This document shows, piece by piece, positions 1 to 5,466 of a DNA stretch of 5,466 bases. A model generated the notes under the pieces. The model worked only from the letters and a program-made list of their open reading frames with translations, had not been told where the DNA came from and ran no database searches. The stretch is taken from assembly GCA_947379685.1 (NCBI GenBank), contig CANCOG010000369.1:1-5466 (forward strand), written 5' to 3'. Made by a program: the position numbers and the translations under genes. Position 1 is the first letter of the stretch. Every line of letters begins with the position of its first letter. Source of the stretch: Flavipsychrobacter stenotrophus. Its GTDB lineage: Bacteria; Bacteroidota; Bacteroidia; Chitinophagales; Chitinophagaceae.

Positions 1-251
1 TATATAAAATGGGGTCAGTACAAGCGGAAATATCAAGTGATTGGCGCTATGGCGATCATATGATCTGGTGGGCCGAAACAGGATCAACAGAGCTTGGACA
101 AGCAAAAAACACGAGTATCCTTTTGGAATACATTAACAAAGGATTGCCGGTGCGAGAGTCATTTATTGGGAACGTCCCAAGTGGGTCTTTCCTAGATTTT
201 GAAAGCAATTTATTAACAAAGTCGGGATATAAATACAACAAAAACATATAG
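1..251 (+). CDS. 3' end of an unidentified CDS; possible C-terminal toxin domain
   Basis: The frame is open from the left edge (codons from position 3) to a TAG at 249-251, so this is probably the tail of a longer gene. The first visible ATG is at 9, but no ribosome binding site or upstream stop shows it to be the true start. The visible 80 residues are compact and rich in aromatic and charged residues (DWRYGDH, then IWWAETGSTELGQAKNT, and FLDFESNLL near the end). There is no signal peptide or membrane segment. I do not recognise the family. The stop lies 2 bases before the next gene's ATG, so the two are probably co-transcribed. A large protein whose variable tail is followed directly by a small soluble gene is the usual layout of a polymorphic toxin and its immunity protein. 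That role is inferred from context only. The alternative is a short complete gene starting at 9. Confidence 0.6.
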   Translation, partial: YKMGSVQAEISSDWRYGDHMIWWAETGSTELGQAKNTSILLEYINKGLPVRESFIGNVPSGSFLDFESNLLTKSGYKYNKNI

Positions 252-253
252 AC

Positions 254-670
254 ATGGATGCCGAACGGAAAATCGATTTGGAATTTAATAAAGCAATAGA
301 AGGCAAAATTGTCCCTTATCTAGCGCTTTGCGGTGCAGTACTCGTTAGGACTCAAAAGGGATTTTTTCAGTTTGATTCTGACAGTGTTTCTTTAAGGTTG
401 AGTAATTCACCATTAGAAAATTTGAACTCCATATTCATATACAAAATAGGAGAACACGAGAGCATGCTCATACTTGACAAATATCTTGTAGAGTTTTTTA
501 AATTCGATTACAAAATGGAAGGTGAAAGTCCTGAAGTTTTTGCAGAACGTTTTCAGTTATTCCTTCAACAATTCGGAGTAGAATTACTGAATGTAAAATC
601 GGCGCTGTTCCGTGCTTTTAAAAAGTATGTCAAAAAAGATACAGAAGAATACTGGACTCGTTACACATAA
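254..670 (+). CDS. Hypothetical small soluble protein; candidate immunity protein
   Basis: This 138-residue frame starts with ATG 2 bases after the preceding stop and ends with TAA at 668-670. It has no signal peptide, transmembrane segment or zinc-binding cysteine pattern, and only one cysteine (residue 26). An N-terminal stretch likely to be helical (about 1-25) is followed by alternating hydrophobic segments likely to form strands (about 26-75, including VSLRLS and IFIYKIG). A C-terminal half likely to be helical runs from about 90 to 128. This alpha/beta make-up and size fit a cytoplasmic immunity-type protein, but I recognise no family. The tight spacing implies translational coupling with the frame to its left. 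No Shine-Dalgarno sequence precedes the ATG, which is usual in Bacteroidota. The coding sequence is visibly more AT-rich than the gene at 828-1697. Coding status is likely from length, spacing and protein character; function is unknown. Confidence 0.75.
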   Translation: MDAERKIDLEFNKAIEGKIVPYLALCGAVLVRTQKGFFQFDSDSVSLRLSNSPLENLNSIFIYKIGEHESMLILDKYLVEFFKFDYKMEGESPEVFAERFQLFLQQFGVELLNVKSALFRAFKKYVKKDTEEYWTRYT

Positions 671-827
671 ATGTTGACGCCATTCGTCTCACGACATCCT
701 GGTCTGCTGGTCATTTGTTGCACAAAACAGAATACCATTTTACTGCAAGCTGCACCTGTGCAGAGACCGATCTGCTGTTGAAATCTGCAGGAAATAGCTA
801 AAATGATTTACAAACGGGAAATAATCG
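671..827. other. Intergenic stretch between convergent genes; no supported gene
   Basis: These 157 bases separate the stop of the plus-strand gene ending at 670 from the stop of the minus-strand gene ending at 828, so terminators for both would be expected here. I see no hairpin followed by a T run on either strand. The only clear symmetry is a short perfect palindrome at 750-763 (CTGCAC, CT, GTGCAG). A 36-codon frame opens with ATG at 671 and is cysteine-rich with no gene-like character. I treat it as chance. Confidence 0.5.
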
Positions 828-1697
828 CTACCACCTCTTCCCCACCCCTACCCCCGCAAACAAACAAACCTGCCATGGGTAGGCTTGCTGGCCCTGCATA
901 ATGGGGAGGGGTTTGTAGTAGAGTGCGGCATTGAGGCCAAGGGTAATTTGTTGTACAAAGGTTTTGTGCTTGCCAGGGGTAATGGCCAGTGCGGTTTCCA
1001 GGTAGGCACCGGGTACAAAGTCTATGGCATCTAGTCCCTTGCTCCAGGTGCTGGCACCCAGTATGAGCTTGTCGTTTAAAAATTGGGCGCTGTCTTCGTG
1101 GGTGTAATGGTCTTGCAGTATATGGGCTATGGGCGGGCTGTTGGTATAGTCCACCTGTAGCATTTTCAGGTAGTAAGGTTTTAGCATGGCCAGGCTAAGG
1201 CCAGTGTTGTAGCGGTAACTTACAGAGAGGTTGCCTTCCATAACACCGGGCAGCAGTATCTTTTCTTTACCAAAGCCTACCTGTAGTGTGTACAGGTTAT
1301 TGATCTTGCCAAATACGTAGGGTGTGGCATTACCCAGCTCGGGGAAAGTGGTGTTTTTGCCCTTTTGCTTGGTTTGCTTTTCGTGCCTGATCTCGGAGAA
1401 ACTAATTTGCCAGATATTGTTCGTGTAGTTCTTTCTTTTTACAAACCACACGCAGCCACTCCACCCATCGGTATTGATCTTGCCACCCAGTAAAAAGGCT
1501 CGGTTATAGCTGCTGTCCAGCCCCCACTTTTCAATGTGGTCTTTCAGGTTTTTGAGCTTGCCCTTAGTTTTCGTAGCTTCTTTTTTAGCACCGGTTGCTG
1601 CACCCCATGCGCTCGCCTGGGCATGGAGCCGAAAGGGAATGACCAGCCAAAACATAAGCGCACAACCGCAAACAATTTTTATTGAAACCGAAGACAT
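828..1697 (-). CDS. Secreted conserved hypothetical protein, probable outer-membrane beta-barrel
   Basis: The product has 289 residues, with ATG at 1697-1695 and TAG at 830-828. An N-terminal signal peptide is clear: a lysine at residue 7, a hydrophobic core at about 8-21 (CALMFWLVI), and a likely cleavage after LHA (residue 26). There is no lipobox. A lysine-rich segment at about 38-56 follows, as a periplasmic linker might. From about 65 to the end, short alternating hydrophobic/aromatic strands separated by Gly, Asn and Lys-rich turns run to a C-terminal GKRW. The terminal aromatic residue and strand pattern suggest a small outer-membrane barrel. I recall unnamed proteins with similar features (the GWSG...KRKNY segment, the PYVFGKINNLYTLQ-like strand, FVPGAYLETAL, the PIM element near 265) in Bacteroidota, but no characterised member. 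The gene diverges from the long gene at 1772. Its codons are more GC-rich than those of its neighbours. Whether it is a porin, an assembly factor or something else cannot be told. Confidence 0.8.
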   Translation of the reverse strand: MSSVSIKIVCGCALMFWLVIPFRLHAQASAWGAATGAKKEATKTKGKLKNLKDHIEKWGLDSSYNRAFLLGGKINTDGWSGCVWFVKRKNYTNNIWQISFSEIRHEKQTKQKGKNTTFPELGNATPYVFGKINNLYTLQVGFGKEKILLPGVMEGNLSVSYRYNTGLSLAMLKPYYLKMLQVDYTNSPPIAHILQDHYTHEDSAQFLNDKLILGASTWSKGLDAIDFVPGAYLETALAITPGKHKTFVQQITLGLNAALYYKPLPIMQGQQAYPWQVCLFAGVGVGKRW

Positions 1698-1771
1698 AAA
1701 TCAAGTATAATACAGTATAAAGTACGCTATTATTGAATAAAAAATGACACTTTTGCCGAAGAATATTTATT
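1698..1771. promoter_or_regulatory. Divergent promoter region between two envelope genes
   Basis: These 74 bases separate the start codons of the minus-strand barrel gene and the plus-strand Omp85-like gene, so both promoters should lie here or slightly inside the genes. The stretch is strongly AT-rich. For the plus strand, TATTATTG at 1728-1735 differs from the Bacteroidota -7 element TAnnTTTG at one base. For the minus strand, TATACTTG (complement of 1702-1709) also differs at one base, but it would place transcription start almost on the ATG. Neither has a convincing TTTG -33 partner at the right distance, so I assign no exact promoter. No operator-like inverted repeat is evident. Confidence 0.4.
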
Positions 1772-4700
1772 GTGAACAACAGCACCTATAAATTGAAATA
1801 TATCCCACCCTACCCCTCGCTTCATTGGCGGATTGTGGGCATGTTGTTCCTGCTGTTTGCACTTAGCTTTCAGTCGATAAAGGCGCAGGAAGAAGCGCAG
1901 TATAACCGATTTCAGTTTCACAAATTTCACTGGCGGGTCTTTCATAGCAAGTCATTTCATATCTATTTCCCTGCCGATGCCGCTGATAGCTTGTACAGAT
2001 TTCTCGCAACAGAGACACCAGATGCAATAGCCCATATCAAAAAAGTGACGCTAAAGGAACTACCCAAAAACATCAATATCGTTATATACCCTTCGGTATC
2101 TAAGAGTTACGAAACCAACATTGGAGGATTTGAGCCCAGGAAATTTACCTTCCCAACCTTTGCCTACAAGGGTACAAGAATCGTTCTGGCCTATAACGGC
2201 AGTTATGCAGATCTGAGGGCTCAACTATACGAGGCACTTGCGCGGGCGCTTTGGGAGACCCAAATGAATGACGGTACCAAGGTAGACCCTGCGACTGATA
2301 AAACAGCACACAAAAAAGGAGGAAGGGGCAATGATGATATCCCATACTGGTTTAAGGAAGGGGCAATTCGATACTTCGCAAACGGCTGGACAATTGCTGA
2401 TGAAGATAAATTCCGGACCAGTTTTGAACAGAATAATTTTTCTTCGCTGGAGCAGATTCTTGCTTTTGAACCCCGGTTAGGCGGGCAGGCATTTTGCTAT
2501 TTCCTGCAACAAAATTATTACCCTCTGGTGGTAGCGCAGGCTTGCTTTCAAATCAAAAAGAAAAAGTCTCTATCCCGCGGACTCAGGTTGGTGACAAAGC
2601 AGGACATAGATTCGTTGTCACAACAGTGTTATGCATTTTACAAAGCAAGATTTAACACACAAAATATTGCCACGGCCAGATCAATTCCCGCCATCAATTT
2701 CCATCACAAAAAAGGATTGGTTCAGCAGGTGTTGATCAATCCTGCAAAGGATTTGATTGCCTATGTGTTGTTGGAAAAAGCCAGCAGAAATGTTTACATT
2801 ATTGATACAAAACAACAATTGACCACCATGGTAGCTACTTACAAATTGCCTCCATGGATAGATGATCATCATACCGACCAATATCCTTTACTTTACTGGC
2901 ATACAGACGGCAAACAGCTGTATATAGCACAGCCCCGAAAAGGGAAAATATCTATTGGGAGATATTCTGCCAATGGGAAAATGCAGGAACGAAACATAAT
3001 TACAGGAGTGGATGGTATAAGAACATTTCAGCCACTTTCCGACCGTGAATTTTTGCTTACCGCATACCGGAAAGGGCAAAGCGATATAGTTGCCTACGAC
3101 GACAACCATGAACGATTTATAGCCTACACCGACGATGAATATGATGATGCCCAACCTCTATTAACAGCCAATCAGAAGGACATTTTATTTGTTTCAGACC
3201 GACCCGGAAAATATCAGGAGCGCAAAACATACCTCATTGGTGTTGGGTATAAAAAAGACACATTACATCAGGGTATTTACACTATAAAAAATGGCATAAT
3301 CAAGCCATTGGTCGTTGATTCGGTGCCATATGTCAGGTGGGATAAGTTAGTTCCGTTAAAGAATGGTTTGGTGCTGGCCACAACAACAAAGTACGGACGG
3401 GAGCAGCATATTTTGCTGAACCCAACGACAGACCAAACTACGTCTCTCGGCGATTTTCGTCCCTATCAATACTTGCCATCATCCGATGAAATATCTTATT
3501 TTAAAACTGATAGAGACAGTGTGCATATTACCTTTCAGCCTCTTGATGAGTGGATAAAAAAGATGAAGCCGGTTAAAGCAGATACCACAAGCCCCTGGCT
3601 GAATGATCATCATAAAATACTTGCGGCCCAGGCAACGGAAGCCTCATTATTAAAGGGCTCAAGGGACACGACACACTATTTTTTGGACAATGTATTTTCT
3701 GCAAAACAACTTGAAGACACAACAAAAACAAAGAGAAGGAAACCAAAGGTTAAAAATCCTGTTTACTATGGCGATCCCAATGTGGAGCCGTATGTTTTGC
3801 AATTACACAGTGCCTTCTTTACTGCTCAGGTGAATAATGACTATTTCATTAACCGCTATCAACCTTATCTCAATTATCAAGGCGAGTTCAAATTCCCGGA
3901 GGTCGGTGGCATAACAAGAGGCGGATTTACAGATCTGCTCGAAAACCACCATTTCACTATTGCTTATAAATTACCAGCGGCAACAGATGGGAGTGATTTT
4001 TTCCTCCGTTACGAAAATACGGAACGAAGGATAGATTGGGGTTTTTCTTATTTCCGAAAGGTCGAAACACTAAAGCCAGACCCTAACCGGAATTGGGTTG
4101 ACGAAAATGGTAACAAATACCCCGGCAATGCAAAAGGGAAGACACATAACTACGAGCTGTTCCTGAAATACCCGGTGACGTTTTACAGCTACTTTGGTCT
4201 GCAAACTGCATTACGCAAAGACAAGACCATTTTTCTGGCGACAGATAAATACAGCCTTGACTTTCTACTAGTTCAAAGTGCGTGGTCGATAACGACAATA
4301 ACTTACAGTCTGAACAAAACGCAACCGACTGTACCCAATTTGCACAAGGGATTTGCCACAGATATGCATATGGACCTATTCAAAGGTTTTAATCAGACTG
4401 AGCCATTCGTGTTTGGTACAACTGCAAATTTTGGCTACCATTTTCCGATATACAAATACATTACATTAGTTACACAAGTTCATGCGGGCTATAGTGGTGG
4501 CGACCAGAAAGTGTTATACAACCTTGGTGGTACAGACAATAATGTCACTCCAAAAGTGGACACTTCCGTTCACTTTGCTAAATCTGCGCCTTACGCATTT
4601 CAAACACTGGTAACGCCATTTAGAGGTTACGCTCAAAACAGTTTATACGGTACACGGTTTCTAAGTACAAATATTGATCTCTATTTCCCATTATTTCAGA

Positions 4701-4936
4701 CGTTGATACCCATTGTTACGCCGTTACCATTTATCAATAATTTACAACTAGGCGCATTTACTGATATCGGTACAGCAAAAGAAAAATGGTATACCCATTC
4801 TGGACAAGGCAAATGGCTCTCTTCATACGGAATTAGCGCGAGAACCACACTGGCGGGCTATCCGCTGCGTTTTGACATTGCTTGGCCGAGTAGTTTTAAT
4901 AAGTCTCCTGTTTGGTATCTATCGTTGAAGTTGTGA
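1772..4936 (+). CDS. Outer-membrane fusion protein: pseudopeptidase-MA-like, TolB/PD40-like propeller, Omp85-type barrel
   Basis: The product has 1054 residues. The start is GTG at 1772. An in-frame TGA at 1745 bars extension, and the next ATG (1841, residue 24) would remove the basic residues (K7, K9, R20) ahead of the hydrophobic signal core (about 21-33, cleavage probably after A38). Residues about 45-295 resemble the peptidase-MA (gluzincin) fold. The expected HExxH helix, however, reads YEALA (153-157), while WFKEG (193-197) keeps the usual third-ligand glutamate. Zinc proteolysis is therefore unlikely. Residues about 305-590 contain repeated strand blocks with PD40/TolB-like turns (322-345, 371-397, 461-477, 565-588), a probable beta-propeller. 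A basic linker (about 645-662) precedes a barrel from about 673 to the end. That barrel carries FRGY (950-953), like the Omp85 loop-6 RGF/Y motif, and GAFTDIG (994-1000), like the conserved FxDxG strand. No POTRA repeats are visible. Role inferred: outer-membrane assembly or secretion, with substrate unknown. Confidence 0.85.
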   Translation: MNNSTYKLKYIPPYPSLHWRIVGMLFLLFALSFQSIKAQEEAQYNRFQFHKFHWRVFHSKSFHIYFPADAADSLYRFLATETPDAIAHIKKVTLKELPKNINIVIYPSVSKSYETNIGGFEPRKFTFPTFAYKGTRIVLAYNGSYADLRAQLYEALARALWETQMNDGTKVDPATDKTAHKKGGRGNDDIPYWFKEGAIRYFANGWTIADEDKFRTSFEQNNFSSLEQILAFEPRLGGQAFCYFLQQNYYPLVVAQACFQIKKKKSLSRGLRLVTKQDIDSLSQQCYAFYKARFNTQNIATARSIPAINFHHKKGLVQQVLINPAKDLIAYVLLEKASRNVYIIDTKQQLTTMVATYKLPPWIDDHHTDQYPLLYWHTDGKQLYIAQPRKGKISIGRYSANGKMQERNIITGVDGIRTFQPLSDREFLLTAYRKGQSDIVAYDDNHERFIAYTDDEYDDAQPLLTANQKDILFVSDRPGKYQERKTYLIGVGYKKDTLHQGIYTIKNGIIKPLVVDSVPYVRWDKLVPLKNGLVLATTTKYGREQHILLNPTTDQTTSLGDFRPYQYLPSSDEISYFKTDRDSVHITFQPLDEWIKKMKPVKADTTSPWLNDHHKILAAQATEASLLKGSRDTTHYFLDNVFSAKQLEDTTKTKRRKPKVKNPVYYGDPNVEPYVLQLHSAFFTAQVNNDYFINRYQPYLNYQGEFKFPEVGGITRGGFTDLLENHHFTIAYKLPAATDGSDFFLRYENTERRIDWGFSYFRKVETLKPDPNRNWVDENGNKYPGNAKGKTHNYELFLKYPVTFYSYFGLQTALRKDKTIFLATDKYSLDFLLVQSAWSITTITYSLNKTQPTVPNLHKGFATDMHMDLFKGFNQTEPFVFGTTANFGYHFPIYKYITLVTQVHAGYSGGDQKVLYNLGGTDNNVTPKVDTSVHFAKSAPYAFQTLVTPFRGYAQNSLYGTRFLSTNIDLYFPLFQTLIPIVTPLPFINNLQLGAFTDIGTAKEKWYTHSGQGKWLSSYGISARTTLAGYPLRFDIAWPSSFNKSPVWYLSLKL

Positions 4937-4993
4937 AACTCAAGCCGCTATCACAAGTCTAATAGTCCATTTGTATGCAAATTGCATGCAAAT
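4937..4993. repeat. Downstream spacer with tandem ATGCAAAT motif
   Basis: Between the stop at 4936 and the terminator hairpin lies a near-palindromic block at 4969-4993. The octamer ATGCAAAT occurs at 4975-4982 and again at 4986-4993, 11 bases (about one helical turn) apart. The first copy is preceded by TTTGT, which makes the block roughly self-complementary. It resembles the TTTGCAAAT repeat on the other side of the tRNA fragment. It may be chance in an AT-rich spacer, or a protein binding site. The sequence does not decide between these. Confidence 0.4.
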
Positions 4994-5035
4994 AACAAAC
5001 GGGTTTCGACGTTTTACCGTTGAAACCCGTTTGTT
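4994..5035. terminator. Strong intrinsic terminator hairpin, probably bidirectional
   Basis: A 42-base inverted repeat has arms AACAAACGGGTTTCGACG and CGTTGAAACCCGTTTGTT. They pair over 18 positions, with one G-U wobble on the plus strand, around a 6-base loop (TTTTAC). On the plus strand the 3' arm ends in TTTGTT and continues TTCTG, a short T-rich tail that suits termination of the gene ending at 4936. Read on the minus strand, it lies immediately 3' of the tRNA-Asn fragment and would have terminated that tRNA. There the stem has an A-C mismatch and also ends in a T-rich arm. Confidence 0.8.
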
Positions 5036-5040
5036 TTCTG

Positions 5041-5086
5041 CTCCCCCTCCCCGACTTGAACGGGGGACCCCATGATTAACAGTCAC
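5041..5086 (-). other. 3' fragment of tRNA-Asn (GTT), attachment site of an integrative element
   Basis: Read on the minus strand, this is the 3' part of a tRNA. The anticodon loop is CTGTTAA (5082-5076, anticodon GTT, Asn). The variable region is GGGGTC. The T-arm is CCCCG / TTCAAGT / CGGGG (5065-5049), followed by the acceptor strand AGGGGGA (5048-5042) and discriminator G at 5041; CCA is not encoded. Anticodon-stem pairs 29-41, 30-40 and 31-39 are intact, but 28 and 27 degrade to wobble pairs. No D-arm and no matching TCCCCCT 5' acceptor strand lie upstream on the minus strand. The gene is therefore a fragment, broken at about the anticodon stem. A tyrosine integrase gene starts 148 bases away and reads outward. 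This is the standard picture of an att site left when an element inserts into a tRNA 3' half. The intact tRNA should be at the element's far end. Confidence 0.78.
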
Positions 5087-5179
5087 ACGGGCTATAATTT
5101 TTGATGGTAATTATTAGTTCTATTTTTTCGTAATAATACAGTATTAACAGGCATTTCAGAGAAATATTTTTATTGATTC
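5087..5179. other. AT-rich leader between att site and integrase promoter
   Basis: No gene is seen here. The stretch is AT-rich, with an AT-only imperfect hairpin (5110-5116 against 5131-5137) and an ATTAACAG octamer at 5143-5150 that repeats the one inside the tRNA anticodon region (5075-5082). As the inner edge of an integrative element it may carry integrase or accessory-factor binding sites, but none can be assigned. Confidence 0.4.
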
Positions 5180-5212
5180 TTTGTTTTATTTGGGTTTGTT
5201 TTTGTAAATTTG
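5180..5212 (+). promoter_or_regulatory. Probable Bacteroidota-type promoter of the integrase gene
   Basis: TTTG at 5180-5183 and a perfect TAnnTTTG element (TAAATTTG) at 5205-5212 are 21 bases apart. This matches the -33 / -7 arrangement described for the primary sigma factor of Bacteroidota. Transcription would start near 5217-5219, giving a leader of only about 15 bases before the ATG at 5234. The -7 element lies inside the repeat block at 5201-5232, so a protein binding those repeats would block or modulate it. Confidence 0.5.
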
Positions 5213-5232
5213 TTTGTAAATTGTTTGCAAAT
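5201..5232 (+). repeat. Three tandem TTTG(T/C)AAAT repeats before the integrase
   Basis: TTTGTAAAT at 5201-5209 and 5213-5221, and TTTGCAAAT at 5224-5232, lie 12 and 11 bases apart, close to one helical turn. They end right at the integrase start codon and cover its probable -7 element. Short direct repeats at this position are typical of arm-type integrase sites or of an excisionase/repressor operator. That role is inferred. Confidence 0.55.
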
Positions 5233-5233
5233 T

Positions 5234-5466
5234 ATGAAACCTACCATCGTTTTACTACTGGACACACGGACTAAGAAAAAGAGCCTGAAATATCCCGTGA
5301 AAGTTAGAATCATCTACAATAGGGAGTCAAAGTACTACCCTACCGGCATTGATCTACTGGAGGATGATTGGAAAATTCTCAATGGAGACGAAAAACTTAA
5401 GAAGGACAAAAGGGAGATCAAGGAAACAATTATCGGCGTACAGGGGAAAGCCCAAGCTATTATTAA
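5234..5466 (+). CDS. Tyrosine recombinase/integrase, N-terminal part (cut by window edge)
   Basis: ATG at 5234 opens a frame that is still open at the right edge after 77 codons. The residues match the arm-type DNA-binding domain at the N-terminus of Bacteroidota phage and transposon integrases. They comprise a first strand (TIVLLLDTR, 4-12), a KKK-containing turn (14-16), PVKVRIIYNR (21-30), then KYYPTGIDL (33-41) and a DDW segment (44-46), followed by a charged helix likely to lead into the SAM-like core-binding domain. The catalytic R...HxxR...Y domain lies outside the window, so activity cannot be judged. The family joins att sites by strand exchange, and the tRNA-Asn fragment 148 bases upstream is its likely target. 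No Shine-Dalgarno site is present. The start is chosen because it begins the conserved domain and lies just behind a matching promoter. Confidence 0.88.
   Translation, partial: MKPTIVLLLDTRTKKKSLKYPVKVRIIYNRESKYYPTGIDLLEDDWKILNGDEKLKKDKREIKETIIGVQGKAQAII

Noticed and set aside
750..763. Perfect palindrome CTGCAC-CT-GTGCAG as a terminator
   Set aside because: A 2-base loop cannot form a proper hairpin and no T run follows on either strand.
671..778. 36-codon frame starting ATG directly after the stop at 670
   Set aside because: Short, cysteine-rich, no ribosome binding site, no domain character. Directly following a stop is not enough to call a gene.
1841..4936. ATG at 1841 as the start of the large gene
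   Set aside because: It would leave a signal peptide without any basic n-region residue. The GTG at 1772 supplies K7, K9 and R20. The question is not fully settled because no ribosome binding site favours either.
5041..5087. A complete tRNA-Asn gene
   Set aside because: The 5' acceptor strand (TCCCCCT expected) and D-arm are absent from the minus-strand sequence upstream, and stem pairs 27 and 28 are degraded.
5110..5137. AT-only hairpin before the integrase as a regulatory structure
   Set aside because: Seven A-T pairs with a 14-base loop are expected by chance in such AT-rich DNA.
5075..5150. ATTAACAG octamer repeated at 5075-5082 and 5143-5150 as a second core site
   Set aside because: Eight bases of low complexity with no matching flanks. 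The rest of the tRNA sequence is not repeated at the second position.

Overview
The window looks like a piece of a Bacteroidota chromosome, probably order Chitinophagales. Pointers are its moderate GC, the absence of Shine-Dalgarno sites, two signal-peptide-bearing outer-membrane proteins of types familiar in that phylum, a Bacteroidota-type tyrosine integrase, and a TTTG / TAnnTTTG promoter in front of the integrase. The taxonomic call is an inference.

Layout: (1) Positions 1-670 hold the 3' end of a plus-strand reading frame that enters from the left edge, followed after 2 bases by a 138-residue soluble protein. Tail plus small co-directional gene has the form of a polymorphic toxin and its immunity protein, but neither product is recognised. 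(2) Positions 671-827 contain no gene I can support. (3) A minus-strand gene (828-1697) encodes a secreted, probably beta-barrel, conserved hypothetical protein. (4) A 74-base divergent spacer leads to the main gene (1772-4936, plus strand). Its 1054-residue product fuses a degenerate peptidase-MA-like domain, a TolB/PD40-like beta-propeller and a C-terminal Omp85-type barrel. (5) Positions 4937-5233 hold a strong hairpin terminator, a minus-strand 3' fragment of tRNA-Asn, an AT-rich leader with three TTTGTAAAT-type repeats, and a likely promoter. (6) From 5234 to the right edge runs the start of a tyrosine recombinase gene.

The right end is best read as the junction of an integrative element. 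An ancestral tRNA-Asn gene on the minus strand was the attachment site. The element (integrase first, extending beyond the right edge) separated the tRNA from its original 3' end, which remains here next to its terminator. Positions left of about 5041 are therefore probably host chromosome. The two central genes are divergent and both products go to the cell envelope. No closer functional link can be shown from the sequence.
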